Notes: generated from the letters alone by a model not told the origin. A stretch of 52,656 bases of DNA from Candidatus Phytoplasma meliae (GCF_016876135.2 NZ_JACAOD020000018.1:1-52656); one strand, 5' to 3'; numbered from the stretch's first letter, positions 36,825 through 46,450 are shown. Program-made: numbers and translations.

Positions 36825-36854
36825 GCCAAACTGCTTTGTAACAGTTTGGCTTTT
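36825..36854 (+). terminator. Intrinsic terminator
   Basis: Perfect 9-bp stem GCCAAACTG/CAGTTTGGC with an 8-nt loop, then TTTT. Confidence 0.85.
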
Positions 36855-36991
36855 GGTCTTTTGGTTGCGCTTGAAAAATATTTGTAAAGACAAAAGTGTG
36901 ATCATGGGTATATTAAACCATCACTAACCAAAGTTATTTTTCTTGATATGAATTTGCATTTATATTTTAATTAAATAAAAGGATTTTTTTA

Positions 36992-39733
36992 ATGAACACA
37001 ATCTTTAGTCAAAAAACTCCTGAACAATTACTCAAGATGTTTAAAACTGATTTTAATAAAGGACTTTCGCCTCAAGAAGCCCTGCAAAGATTAACTATTT
37101 ATGGTAATAATCAAATTAATGCTTTAACTCAGGAAACTTTTTATCAAAAATTAAAAAAACAATTTCAAGATTTATTAGTTATTATTTTGTTAATGGCAGC
37201 AGCCATTAATTTAACAATCGGTATTTTTCAAAATAAACATGAAGAAATTTATGAAGCATGTTTTATTTTATTCATTGTGTTAGGTAATGCTTTGTTAAGT
37301 ATATATTATGAAAATAAAACTCAACAAGCATTATCTTTTGTTGAAAAAAAAGTAGCTCTTAGGGTTAAAGTTGTTAGAGATAATAAGCATCTTTTGATTC
37401 CTATGGTGAATTTAGTTCCAGGAGATATTGTTATTTTAGAAACAGGCGATTTGGTTTCTGCTGATATGCGTCTTTTGGAAAGTTTTAATTTAACTGTGGA
37501 CGAATCTCTTTTTACAGGAGAATCGCAAGCTATTTTAAAACAAGAACTTACTTTGCCGCAAAATAAAAATATAGCTGATTTATCACTTGTAAATATGGTT
37601 TTTATGAATACTGTTGTTTTAAAAGGAAGAGGCAAAGGGTTAGTAGTTGCTACTGGGATGAAAACTGAAATTGGTAAAATTACTACTTTTATTGCTAAAC
37701 CTCAAATTACTAAAACTCCTTTAGAACAAAAATTAACTAAATTAATCAAAACTCTAACTTTATTAATATCTATGATCGTTATTTTGAATGCTTTGATCGT
37801 TTTGTTGAAACAAACTGGGTTTGGTTGTTTGCAATGGGATATTTTACAAAGTACTTTTTTAGATTCGCTTGCTTTAACAGTTGCTGCTATTCCTGAAGGT
37901 TTGCTAATCATTATGACTTTAATTTTGGCTTTAGGAATGAAGAAACTAACTGTTTTAAATGCAATTGTTAAAAATTTAAAAACCTTGGAAACTTTAGGGG
38001 CTGTTAATGTTATTTGTACTGATAAAACAGGTACTTTAACACAAAATAAGATGACTGTTAAACAAATTATTACTGCTGATGCGTTAATTGCTGCACTTCC
38101 CTTATGTCATGCCTTTTCTCTTAATCCTCATAGATTGATGTTAGAAAAATTAATGCTTTTTGGTGTTTTATGTAATGATGCTTTAATTAGTCCCAAGCCT
38201 AATCAAAAGTTATTAGAAGTTTTTGCTGATCCTACTGAAAAAGCTTTGATTAATTTAGCTTTATTTTATCAAATGGATGTGTTAACTTGGAAAAAAAAAT
38301 ATGTTCGTTTAGGGGAAATTCCTTTTGATGCTCAAAGAAAATTAATGACTACTTTTAATCATAATATGGCAGAAAATACTATTTATCAAATTACTAAAGG
38401 GGCTCCTGAAGTTTTATTAAAAAGAAGTCATCAAGTGATGTATCAAGGGCGCATTATCCCTAAAGATGACAGGATTAATCATATTTTAGAAAAACAAATT
38501 AGTCAATTAACTCAGCAATCTTTAAGAGTTTTGGGGATAGCTTATAGCATTTTGCCTTTTGATCCTGCTTTTAAAATTGATCAAGTGTTGCAACCAGAAT
38601 ATAATCTTATTTTTGTAGGAGTGGTAGCTTTAGAAGATCCTATTCGTCCTGAGGTTTTTCAAGCTATTGCCAAATGCCAAGCAGCTTATGTGACTCCTAT
38701 TATGATTACAGGTGATCATCTCCAAACAGCTATGGGGATTGCTCAAAAATTAAATATTTTAGCTACTCGTGATGATTTAGCAATTACAGGGGAAACTTTG
38801 AATCATTTGTCGGAAGCAGAATTTTTAGATAAGTTAGAATATATTAAAGTTTATGCACGCACTAATCCTCAACATAAATTAAAAATAGTAAAAGCTTGGC
38901 AAAAAAAAGGTTTTGTGGTATCAATGACAGGTGATGGTGTGAATGATGCTTTAAGTATCAAACAGGCTAATATTGGTATTGCTATGGGAATTACTGGAAC
39001 TCATGTTGCTAAAATGGCATCTGATATGATCTTAACAGATGATAATTTTGCTACCATTGTGAAAGCTTTAGAAGCAGGACGTAATGTTTTTAATAATATT
39101 AAAAAAAGCTTAGTTTTTCTTTTAAGTTGTAATGTGGGCGAAATTATGTTAATTTTACTTAGTAATTTATTTGGTAGTTATTGGTTTGGCGGGGATTTTA
39201 AAATTTTAACAGCTTTTCAAATTCTTTGGATTAATTTAGTGACAGATTCCCTAGTAGCAATGGCTTTAGGATTGGAACCACAAGAACAAAACTTAATGTC
39301 TCAAAAACCACGTCAGATGAATGAAAATCTTTTAAATAAAAGTATTTATTATAAAATTATGATTGAAGGCTGCTTAATTGCTTCATTAGCTTTTTTAGCT
39401 GCTTTGGTTGGTTATTATTGGCATGGATACAATCATCAATATGCTCAAACTTTTGCTTTTATGGTACTTGCTATTTCTCAATTAATTCATGTTTGGAATT
39501 TACGTAGTTTTAAGGTATCTATGTTTAAATTAAAACCTAATCTTGCTTTAAGAAAAGCCTTTGGTATTAGTTTGTTGTTGCAATTAATAATTATTTTAAT
39601 CCCTGCTATCAGGTCACTTTTTAAATTAATGCCTTTATCAAGTGTTGATTATTTGATTATTTTCTTTTTTTCCTTATGTCCTTTAATTGTGGTTGAAATA
39701 TATAAAAAAATAATGACAAAGAGTTGTGTTTGA
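36992..39733 (+). CDS. P-type calcium-type ATPase (P2 family)
   Basis: 913 residues with N-terminal cation-ATPase domain, ten predicted transmembrane helices, phosphorylation motif DKTGTLT (Asp344), TVDESLFTGES actuator loop, PEGLL in helix 4 and TGDGVNDALSIKQANIGIAMG hinge. It resembles PacL/YloB Ca2+ exporters rather than the Mg-type pump at 42045. P2A versus P2B assignment, and hence the ion, is inferred. ATG after AAAAGGA. Confidence 0.92.
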   Translation: MNTIFSQKTPEQLLKMFKTDFNKGLSPQEALQRLTIYGNNQINALTQETFYQKLKKQFQDLLVIILLMAAAINLTIGIFQNKHEEIYEACFILFIVLGNALLSIYYENKTQQALSFVEKKVALRVKVVRDNKHLLIPMVNLVPGDIVILETGDLVSADMRLLESFNLTVDESLFTGESQAILKQELTLPQNKNIADLSLVNMVFMNTVVLKGRGKGLVVATGMKTEIGKITTFIAKPQITKTPLEQKLTKLIKTLTLLISMIVILNALIVLLKQTGFGCLQWDILQSTFLDSLALTVAAIPEGLLIIMTLILALGMKKLTVLNAIVKNLKTLETLGAVNVICTDKTGTLTQNKMTVKQIITADALIAALPLCHAFSLNPHRLMLEKLMLFGVLCNDALISPKPNQKLLEVFADPTEKALINLALFYQMDVLTWKKKYVRLGEIPFDAQRKLMTTFNHNMAENTIYQITKGAPEVLLKRSHQVMYQGRIIPKDDRINHILEKQISQLTQQSLRVLGIAYSILPFDPAFKIDQVLQPEYNLIFVGVVALEDPIRPEVFQAIAKCQAAYVTPIMITGDHLQTAMGIAQKLNILATRDDLAITGETLNHLSEAEFLDKLEYIKVYARTNPQHKLKIVKAWQKKGFVVSMTGDGVNDALSIKQANIGIAMGITGTHVAKMASDMILTDDNFATIVKALEAGRNVFNNIKKSLVFLLSCNVGEIMLILLSNLFGSYWFGGDFKILTAFQILWINLVTDSLVAMALGLEPQEQNLMSQKPRQMNENLLNKSIYYKIMIEGCLIASLAFLAALVGYYWHGYNHQYAQTFAFMVLAISQLIHVWNLRSFKVSMFKLKPNLALRKAFGISLLLQLIIILIPAIRSLFKLMPLSSVDYLIIFFFSLCPLIVVEIYKKIMTKSCV

Positions 39734-39849
39734 TTGATTATTTTTGTTTTTGAAAGATCATTAATATTCGTATTTGAATATTCAATGATATATCTTTTTT
39801 TTATTTTGATAAAATAGGATATGAAATTAAACAGTAATATTAAAAAAAT

Positions 39850-39897
39850 AAAGTTAAACCGTTGATGTTGATAAAACAAACAGTTTAACTTTTTTTG
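39850..39897. terminator. Bidirectional terminator between convergent genes
   Basis: AAAGTTAAAC (39850-39859) pairs with GTTTAACTTT (39883-39892), loop 23 nt, T runs on both strands. Confidence 0.75.
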
Positions 39898-40167
39898 TTA
39901 TTTTTTTAAATGTAGGGTTAATTCTAATCTTTCTTTTTGAGCTTTTAAATCTTTTATTTGTTCTTGTAATTGTGCTTTTTGTTGTGCTAAACCCATGATT
40001 TGATTTCTGTTTTGTTTAAAAATAACACCACCATTATAAACAGTCATCAAGAAATAACAACCTCCAAATGTTAATATTGATCCAACTATTTGCGCACCAC
40101 TTAACTTAAAAGGGGTTTTGACTTCGGGATGTGAATAACCTTGTTGTTGATAATATGATCCTTGCAT
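39898..40167 (-). CDS. Small membrane protein with C-terminal coiled coil
   Basis: 89 residues: Tyr/Gln-rich start (MQGSYYQQQGY), transmembrane helix (about 23-50) and a heptad-rich tail (QQKAQLQEQIKDLKAQKERLEL). Shares this layout with the next gene upstream, including the KLSG(A/V) entry to the membrane. Probably paralogues in one transcript. Function unknown. The upstream AAGGAGAAAAG is a good ribosome binding site. Confidence 0.7.
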   Translation of the reverse strand: MQGSYYQQQGYSHPEVKTPFKLSGAQIVGSILTFGGCYFLMTVYNGGVIFKQNRNQIMGLAQQKAQLQEQIKDLKAQKERLELTLHLKK

Positions 40168-40223
40168 AATTAATTGCTTTTCTCCTTATATTGATTTTTA
40201 ATATAATATTAATTATTTTTTAT

Positions 40224-40508
40224 TTAATCTTGTTTTTGATAAGCTAATGATTTAGTGATATCTACATCTTTTTCTAATTGTTTTAAATTTTGTTGTAATT
40301 GCATAATTTCAGATATAAGTTGTTGTTTTTTCATATTTTGTATTTGAATATCTCTATTATAAGCCAAAGTTTTGAATAAAGGATATGTCATAATTAAACC
40401 AATTCCGAAAGTTGAAATACCTATAATAATCCATATTATTTTGGCAACACCACTTAATTTACATACATAAATTTCTTCTCCAAGATATTCATTTTGATAA
40501 TTATACAT
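40224..40508 (-). CDS. Small membrane protein with C-terminal coiled coil (paralogue)
   Basis: 94 residues: MYNYQNEYLGEE start, KLSGVAKIIWIIIGISTF membrane helix and a long coiled coil (QQLISEIMQLQQNLKQLEKD). ATG after AAGGGG. Its promoter region contains a perfect 54-bp tandem duplication and a T-tract promoter like that of the DUF2963 operon. Possibly a cytoplasmic-face scaffold; unknown. Confidence 0.7.
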   Translation of the reverse strand: MYNYQNEYLGEEIYVCKLSGVAKIIWIIIGISTFGIGLIMTYPLFKTLAYNRDIQIQNMKKQQLISEIMQLQQNLKQLEKDVDITKSLAYQKQD

Positions 40509-40546
40509 TTTTTCCCCTTTTTACTCCCTTTTCTTTTTCTTTTTAT

Positions 40547-40654
40547 TGCAATAGTAATCTTTTCTCTTTTATGAGATTAAAAAAACAATTACTAGCTATA
40601 TGCAATAGTAATCTTTTCTCTTTTATGAGATTAAAAAAACAATTACTAGCTATA
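40547..40654. repeat. Perfect 54-bp tandem duplication
   Basis: Units 40547-40600 and 40601-40654 are identical. Each contains the inverted repeat TAGTAAT...ATTACTA. The duplication lies in the 5' leader of the coiled-coil genes, between the minus-strand -10 box and the start codon. It lengthens the leader by one unit. Confidence 0.9.
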
Positions 40655-40683
40655 ATTATACACGAAAAACAAAAAAAAACAAG
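40655..40683 (-). promoter_or_regulatory. T-tract promoter of the coiled-coil genes (minus strand)
   Basis: On the minus strand ACTTG (40684-40680) is followed by T9-G-T5-CGTG and TATAAT (40660-40655). The distance from ACTTG to TATAAT is 19 nt, the same as at 47612-47641. Here the T run is broken by a G. Confidence 0.65.
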
Positions 40684-40934
40684 TTTTATACTCACACAAC
40701 CTTTATATCTCAGCAATCCACTTAGCTTTTTATATTTTAAAAAAATATTATCAATAACGATTAGTGTTATCGGTTGGCGTTATTAAAACAATAATGATTA
40801 TGAAATAACTGATATGTTTTATATTTATATGATATGTCAATGATATTTATTGACGCATTACATTAAATTTGTGTATCCCCTTTAACACTAAAAACACATT
40901 AAACAACTTTATTATAAGAAAATGCAATAAAAAC

Positions 40935-40963
40935 TTGACTATTGCTCTCTTTTTTTATAAAAT
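40935..40963 (+). promoter_or_regulatory. Promoter of rpsD
   Basis: TTGACT (40935-40940), 17-nt spacer and TAAAAT (40958-40963): the best sigma-A-type match in the window. Confidence 0.8.
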
Positions 40964-40969
40964 ATTAGT

Positions 40970-41128
40970 GATGGTAAAACAGTGATAGCTAAAATCATTA
41001 AAAAAATCTCTGGTCTTTAAGAGACTTTTCTAAGTAATTCTTTGCTGTTTGAGAAAGAAAGGAAAGCAGGTGATTGTTAATGATTGAAGTTATGAAACTT
41101 TACCTTAATAAAAGGAGAGTTAAAACTA
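40970..41128 (+). promoter_or_regulatory. Long rpsD leader, possible S4 autoregulatory RNA
   Basis: About 158 nt separate the predicted transcription start from the rpsD ATG. The leader contains hairpin TCTCT/AGAGA (41007-41024) and purine-rich GAGAAAGAAAGGAAAGC. An ATG at 41080 with AGCAGG upstream opens a 31-codon frame that overlaps the rpsD start in another phase. Firmicutes rpsD leaders bind S4; homology here is not shown. Confidence 0.4.
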
Positions 41129-41725
41129 ATGTCAAGATATACAGGTTCACTTTGGAAGGTTTCAAGACGTCTTAATTATTCTGTGACAGAAACCGGAAAA
41201 GAATTACGTAAAAGAGCTTATGCGCCAGGACAACACGGTCAAAAGCGTTCTAAATTAAGTAATTATGGGTTACAATTACAAGAAAAGCAAAAATTACGTT
41301 TTACTTATGGCGTATCAGAAAAGCAATTTCGTAAAATTTTTGAAAACGCTAGTAAATTAAAAGGTATTCATGGTGAAATGTTTTTGATATTATTAGAATC
41401 ACGCCTTGATAATGTGGTTTATCGTTTGGGTTTTGCCAAAACTCGAGCACAAGCAAGACAGTTAGTTAATCATGGCCATATTTTGGTTAATGGTAAAAAA
41501 ACCGACATTGCTTCTTATCGTTTGAAACCAGGAGAAACTGTTACTTTAAGAGAAAAATCAAAAAATTTAAAGATTGTTGAAGAAGCTTTGAAAAGTAAAT
41601 TTGTTCGTTTGGATTATGTTTCTTTAGATAAACAATTAGTTGGCAAATATGTTAGATATCCTCAAAGAAATGAATTTTTGTCTGAAATCAATGAACAATT
41701 AATAGTTGAATATTATAATAGATAA
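41129..41725 (+). CDS. rpsD: 30S ribosomal protein S4
   Basis: 198 residues: [20 protein letters not shown] start, [14 protein letters not shown], the S4 RNA-binding domain [20 protein letters not shown] and [14 protein letters not shown]. It is a primary 16S-binding protein. ATG after AAAAGGAGAG. Monocistronic with its own promoter and terminator. Confidence 0.98.
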   Translation: MSRYTGSLWKVSRRLNYSVTETGKELRKRAYAPGQHGQKRSKLSNYGLQLQEKQKLRFTYGVSEKQFRKIFENASKLKGIHGEMFLILLESRLDNVVYRLGFAKTRAQARQLVNHGHILVNGKKTDIASYRLKPGETVTLREKSKNLKIVEEALKSKFVRLDYVSLDKQLVGKYVRYPQRNEFLSEINEQLIVEYYNR

Positions 41726-41728
41726 TTT

Positions 41729-41756
41729 AAACACCCTTTGAAATAGGGTGTTTTTT
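41729..41756 (+). terminator. Intrinsic terminator of rpsD
   Basis: AAACACCCT (41729-41737) pairs with AGGGTGTTT (41745-41753), followed by Ts. Confidence 0.88.
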
Positions 41757-41895
41757 GTGTAATGTTTTTTTGTCGCTTCACAAAACAACTTTATTAAACC
41801 AACCTGAATCCATATTATATTTTAAAGTTTCTTTCGTTCCATTATTTTATTATTTTGACAATCAGAATATTTAGAAACAAGGAGAAACATTTATT

Positions 41896-41991
41896 TTGAG
41901 GATTACTCAAATGGTAGTAACACGTTTATTTTACTCTTTTTTTAATCACTTTACTGCTTCGCCCTTTTTCGAAAAAACGTCATTTATATGA
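41896..41991 (+). CDS. Possible leader peptide upstream of the Mg-type ATPase
   Basis: A 31-codon frame (RITQMVVTRLFYSFFNHFTA...) follows AAGGAGA (41879-41885); the start is TTG at 41896 or the in-frame ATT three bases earlier, which has better spacing. It ends 53 nt before the ATPase ATG and contains TTTTTCGAAAAA, a perfect palindrome, near its end. Leader ORFs control Mg2+ transporters in other bacteria, but this one has no sequence relation that I can see. Confidence 0.35.
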   Translation: MRITQMVVTRLFYSFFNHFTASPFFEKTSFI

Positions 41992-42044
41992 TTTCAGTTT
42001 TGTTATATTTTTAACAAATCTAAAAAAAAGGACTATTTATTATT

Positions 42045-44702
42045 ATGAAAAAAAATTATTTTTCACGTGAAGAAACGATTAATTTTCTTCAAAAAACAAG
42101 TCATCAAAGTGCAGAAATAACTTTGCAAACTTTGGGTTCCTCGTCTAAAGGTTTAGATAATGCCATAGTTTCTTTGCAAAGAAATTTATATGGCCTTAAT
42201 GTTTTATCAGAGGAGAATAAACATAATTGTTTTAAAAAAATATTGCAAATGGCCCTTTCCCCCTTTAATATTATTTTATTAATTTTAATGGTAGCCTCTT
42301 TGATTAATGATGTCATCATTCCTTCTCGATCAGAAGAAAAAAGCTTTACCACCATCATTATTACTGCAATTATGTTTATTAGTTCTTTGATTGTTCAATT
42401 TACTCAAGAAAATAAATATTTAAAAATTACGTCACAGTTAAAGCAATTAGTCCAAAATACAACCGCTGTGAAACGAAATGGTCAAAAACAAGAAATTCCT
42501 TTAGAAGAAGTGGTTCCTGGAGATATTGTTCTTTTGGCTGCAGGCGATATTATTCCTGCTGATATGAAATTGCTTGAAACTAAGGATTTTTTTGTTAAAA
42601 CTACTACTTTTACTGGTGAATCAGAACCTATTGAAAAAAAAGCTCAATCGCAAAGTCAATATGATAATATCTTAGAAGATCAAAGATTAGTTTTGGCAGG
42701 AACGACAGTTATTTCTGGTTATGCAACAGGAATTGTTGTTTTAACTGGTAAAAATACTTATTTAGGACATATTAGTAAAACCATTAATCAAAAAAAAGAA
42801 CTTTCTTATTTAGATACTAATTTAAATGCTATTTCTAAGTTATTAATTGTATGCATTGTTTTAATGACCCCCTTGGTTTTTTTATTGAATTTTTCTAAGA
42901 ATTCAGCGAATTCATCCCTTTTACAATCTATCTTATTTGCTTTAACGATTGCTTTTGGATTAACCCCTAAAATGCTTCCTTTAATTATTGCCACTTCTTT
43001 TTCCAAGGGAATCGTTTCTTTATCTAAAAGCAAAGTGATTGTTAAAAATTTAAACGCTATTTCTAGTTTTGGAGCTATGAATGTTTTATTTACTGATAAA
43101 ACAGGAACTTTAACTCAAGATCAAGTTTTTTTAGAAGATTTTTTAGATTTAAGCGGAACTAGGAATTTTCGTATTTTAAGACATGCTTATTTAAATAGTT
43201 TTTTTCAAACAGGATTGAAAAGTTTAATTGATGAAGCAATTATTACTAAAATGGGCAATCATGAAGCTCATCAAGTTTCTTTGCAAAATCTTTCTCAACG
43301 ATTTGTTAAAGTTGATGAAATACCTTTTGATTTTACTAGAAGAAGAATGAGTGTAGTTATTGAGGATCAATCTCAAAGACAACAAATGATTACTAAAGGC
43401 GCTATTGAAGAGATTCTTGATGTTTGTGATTATTTAGAATTGGAAGGAACTATTAAACCTTTAACTAAAACAGAGAAACAATTAGTTTTAGAAAAAACAA
43501 CGCTTTATAATCAAAAAGGATTGCGTGTGGTAGGAGTAGCTCAAAAACAAATTATTCCTAATCAAACTCCTATTGAAGAGCAACAAATGGTGTTAATCGG
43601 GTTATTAACTTTTTTAGATCCGATTAAACCTAGTTCTACCCACGCTATCGCTTTATTGCATCAAAAAGGGATTATTGTTAAAATTTTAACAGGTGATAAT
43701 GAAGTTTTAACTAAAGCGATTGCTCAAAAATTAAATATTGATACTACTTATTGTTTACAAGGTCATATTGTTGATCAACTTAGTGATGAATCGTTATATG
43801 AACAAGCTCAAAAAACCTATTTATTTATTAAATTGTCGCCGGAGCACAAAGCTAGGATTGTTGGTCTTTTTCAAAGAAAAGGTAAAGTTGTTGGTTTTAT
43901 GGGTGATGGCATTAATGATGCTTTGGCTATGAAAAAAGCAGATTTAGGTATTTGTGTTGATACTGGTGCTGAAATTACTAAGGAAATAGCTGATATTATT
44001 CTTTTAGAAAAACAATTAAACGTGTTAGAAAAAGGAGTAACAGAAGGTCGTAAAACTTATACTAATGCTATTAAATATATTAAATTTACTTTATCTGCTA
44101 ATTTTGGTAATTGTTTAAGTATTTTGTTAGCTAGTTATTTTTTGCCTTTTCAACCGATGTTAGTTTTACAAATTTTATTTTTAGATTTAGTTTATGATTT
44201 GATTTGTTTTTCGATCCCTTTTGATAATGTGGAATCATTTTATTTAAAAAAACCGTGTAAATTTGATTTTAAAAATATTAAAAATTTTATGTTGTGGTTT
44301 GGCTTCCTTTCCTTTTTAATCGATTTGTTATTTTTAATAGGGTTAAAATATATCTTTAATGAGGCAGCGTCTGAATCTTTACTTCAAACTAGTTGGTTTA
44401 TTTTTTCGATGTGGTCACAAACGTTAACCCTTTTCTTATTAAGAACTGATAAAATTTTTCCTAAAAAAGGACCCCATAATCTTCCTTCTTTTGGGATTAT
44501 GATTTGTTCTGTCATAGGTTTAATTATTGCTACTATATCTCCTTGTGTCCCTTTAATTGCTATACCTTTGAAGTTAGAGAAAAACATTTTTAGTTCTCAT
44601 CGAGACATTTGCTTTTTTCTAATTTTATTATTAATCTTTTATGCTTTGGCGATGCTTTGGGCTAAAAAATTCTTTATTAAAAAAAATAAACAATTATTAT
44701 AA
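42045..44702 (+). CDS. mgtA: P-type ATPase, Mg2+ importer type (MgtA/P3B)
   Basis: 885 residues. DKTGTLT (Asp351), actuator TTTFTGESEPIEK, LNSFFQTGLKSLIDEAI, hinge MGDGINDALAMKKADLGICVD, and C-terminal FTLSANFGNCLSILLASYFLPFQPML split by the membrane region, then IPFDNVESFYLKKP. The last features are specific to the MgtA/MgtB group. It brings in Mg2+ against low supply. The 319-nt gap upstream holds the rpsD terminator and the leader ORF. ATG after AAAAAGGA. Confidence 0.92.
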   Translation: MKKNYFSREETINFLQKTSHQSAEITLQTLGSSSKGLDNAIVSLQRNLYGLNVLSEENKHNCFKKILQMALSPFNIILLILMVASLINDVIIPSRSEEKSFTTIIITAIMFISSLIVQFTQENKYLKITSQLKQLVQNTTAVKRNGQKQEIPLEEVVPGDIVLLAAGDIIPADMKLLETKDFFVKTTTFTGESEPIEKKAQSQSQYDNILEDQRLVLAGTTVISGYATGIVVLTGKNTYLGHISKTINQKKELSYLDTNLNAISKLLIVCIVLMTPLVFLLNFSKNSANSSLLQSILFALTIAFGLTPKMLPLIIATSFSKGIVSLSKSKVIVKNLNAISSFGAMNVLFTDKTGTLTQDQVFLEDFLDLSGTRNFRILRHAYLNSFFQTGLKSLIDEAIITKMGNHEAHQVSLQNLSQRFVKVDEIPFDFTRRRMSVVIEDQSQRQQMITKGAIEEILDVCDYLELEGTIKPLTKTEKQLVLEKTTLYNQKGLRVVGVAQKQIIPNQTPIEEQQMVLIGLLTFLDPIKPSSTHAIALLHQKGIIVKILTGDNEVLTKAIAQKLNIDTTYCLQGHIVDQLSDESLYEQAQKTYLFIKLSPEHKARIVGLFQRKGKVVGFMGDGINDALAMKKADLGICVDTGAEITKEIADIILLEKQLNVLEKGVTEGRKTYTNAIKYIKFTLSANFGNCLSILLASYFLPFQPMLVLQILFLDLVYDLICFSIPFDNVESFYLKKPCKFDFKNIKNFMLWFGFLSFLIDLLFLIGLKYIFNEAASESLLQTSWFIFSMWSQTLTLFLLRTDKIFPKKGPHNLPSFGIMICSVIGLIIATISPCVPLIAIPLKLEKNIFSSHRDICFFLILLLIFYALAMLWAKKFFIKKNKQLL

Positions 44703-44788
44703 TATTTGATATTGGGGTGTTAATTGTGAATGCATCTTGCCTCCCCCTTCCTATTTCTTGACACCTCAAATATTTGGAAAGGTTTTTT

Positions 44789-45562
44789 ATGTTTGGTTCT
44801 CCCTTTTTAACTTTTTTATTTTTGACCTTAATGTTGATTTTTGGTCATTTTTTCCTGGTAAAATATCAAATTTTAAAAATCTTATACCTTTTTTTGTGGT
44901 CTTTTTCTCTTACTCATCTTTTATTAAAATCGCATCACTCTTCCATTGATAAGTTTTTTCAAGATAGCTTTAATGTAAAAATTACAGATTATTTTTATGA
45001 TACTTTATTAAATTTTATTTTACTAAGTATTATTATTATCAAAGCTCCTTATTTAAGAGTAGTTTTGAATAATTGGAGCAAACATTGGGTTGTTAAAAGA
45101 AGAAATATTTTTATGGGAGGCGATAAAACTCAAAAAGAAATTATTAAAACAGTAATAGAACTCTCTTCTCATAAGATAGGTGCTTTAATTACTATTGAAA
45201 AAAATAGTACTTTAGAACAATATGCTCAAAAAGCTATTTTAATTAATGGTGATGTTTCTAAAGAGTTGTTATTAAATATTTTTACCCCTAATACTCCCTT
45301 GCATGATGGAGCTGTGATTGTGAGAGGTGATAAAATTTTGTGTGCTAGTGCTTATTTCACCCTATCCTCAGCTAATGATAATTTTGATAAAAAAACAGGT
45401 TCACGTCATCGTGCTGCTTTAGGGATTAGCGAAACTACTGATAGTATGACTATTGTTGTTTCTGAGGAAACGGGTAATATTTCTATTGCTTTAGAAGGGA
45501 TTATGATTAAAATTAACGAAAAAACAAAACTTCAAGAATATTTAGCAATTTTTATGAATTAA
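44789..45562 (+). CDS. cdaA: Diadenylate cyclase CdaA (c-di-AMP synthase)
   Basis: 257 residues from ATG 44789, six bases after GGAAAGG; an in-frame TTG upstream is rejected. Three N-terminal membrane segments then the DAC domain with LHDGAVI (DGA at 173-175) and SRHRAALGISE (RHR at 206-208), the two catalytic motifs. It makes c-di-AMP from two ATP, controlling K+ and turgor in Firmicutes. No CdaR or GlmM neighbours are present, unlike the Bacillus operon. Confidence 0.95.
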   Translation: MFGSPFLTFLFLTLMLIFGHFFLVKYQILKILYLFLWSFSLTHLLLKSHHSSIDKFFQDSFNVKITDYFYDTLLNFILLSIIIIKAPYLRVVLNNWSKHWVVKRRNIFMGGDKTQKEIIKTVIELSSHKIGALITIEKNSTLEQYAQKAILINGDVSKELLLNIFTPNTPLHDGAVIVRGDKILCASAYFTLSSANDNFDKKTGSRHRAALGISETTDSMTIVVSEETGNISIALEGIMIKINEKTKLQEYLAIFMN

Positions 45563-45583
45563 AACAGAAAAAAGAGGGACAAA

Positions 45584-46450
45584 ATGCAAAAAAGAAAATT
45601 TGGAATTGTGGTTGATTCTACTTGTGGCAGTAATTATGGTAAAAATTTATTTAATGATATTTCCATAGTTCCTTTAACTGTGATGGTTGATGGACAAGAT
45701 TATATTGACGGTACCATCGATAATGAAAAATTACTTCAATTTATTGATCAAAAACGTAAGGTGACTACTAGTCAACCTAATCCAGAGCTTTTTATTCAAG
45801 CTTTTCAAAAACAATTTGATTTAGGTTATCAACATATTATTTGTTTAACTTTGTCACATAAATTAAGTGGAACTGTTAATAGTGCTCTTTTGGCTAAAAA
45901 GATATTAAATGAATCAAGAATTACTGTGATTGATACTGAAAATGTTGGTCCTGCAGTTATTTTCGCTTTAAAAAGAATTCATTATTTATTAGAGCAAAAT
46001 CCTAATATTATCCCTCAAGCATTAGCTTTACAAATTAAACAAGAACAAGATCAAGGGGTCTTATTTTGTACTGTTGAAAACTTAAAAATATTAGCTTATA
46101 ATGGGCGTATTAGTAAATTTAGGGCTCTTCTGGGCAATCTTTTAAGGGTTCATACTATTTTGAAATTTCAAAAAAGTATTTTATTGATAGAAAAGAAAGT
46201 TCGTAGTTTTAAAAAATGTCTTGATTATTTAATTAACAAAAGCATAGATTGTAAAACATCCAATAATATATTAGATATACAAGTGATTTATGTTGATGAT
46301 GATCGAAATGCACAAGAACTTATGACTCAAATTAAGAAAATAGGTGATCCTCAAATTCAAATTTCGTTGTATGGAAAAATTTCTTCTGTTATAGCTGCTC
46401 ATATTGGTTATAAAGGTTTTGGCTTATATATTAATGAAATTAAAAAATAA
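45584..46450 (+). CDS. DegV-family fatty-acid-binding protein
   Basis: 288 residues: FGIVVDSTCGSNYG, VPLTVMVDGQDYIDG, TTSQPNPELF, LTLSHKLSGTVNSA and ENLKILAYNGRISK are the conserved DegV segments. Such proteins present fatty acids to FakA, suggesting use of host lipids, which fits a bacterium without fatty-acid synthesis (inference). ATG after AGAGGGA, 21 nt after cdaA. Confidence 0.9.
   Translation: MQKRKFGIVVDSTCGSNYGKNLFNDISIVPLTVMVDGQDYIDGTIDNEKLLQFIDQKRKVTTSQPNPELFIQAFQKQFDLGYQHIICLTLSHKLSGTVNSALLAKKILNESRITVIDTENVGPAVIFALKRIHYLLEQNPNIIPQALALQIKQEQDQGVLFCTVENLKILAYNGRISKFRALLGNLLRVHTILKFQKSILLIEKKVRSFKKCLDYLINKSIDCKTSNNILDIQVIYVDDDRNAQELMTQIKKIGDPQIQISLYGKISSVIAAHIGYKGFGLYINEIKK

Noticed and set aside
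40571..40786. 71-codon ORF on the plus strand
   Set aside because: It is produced by the 54-bp tandem repeat (repeated peptide MRLKKQLLAI) with no ribosome binding site.
41757..42044. M-box magnesium riboswitch before mgtA
   Set aside because: The region is AT-rich with only a short palindrome; no M-box-like conserved core.
44701..44776. Imperfect inverted repeat between mgtA and cdaA (ATATTTGA...GGGTGT with ACACCTCAAATAT)
   Set aside because: Arms are gapped, the loop is long and no T run follows. A 15-nt match to 2624-2638 (ACACCTCAAATATTT) is probably chance.
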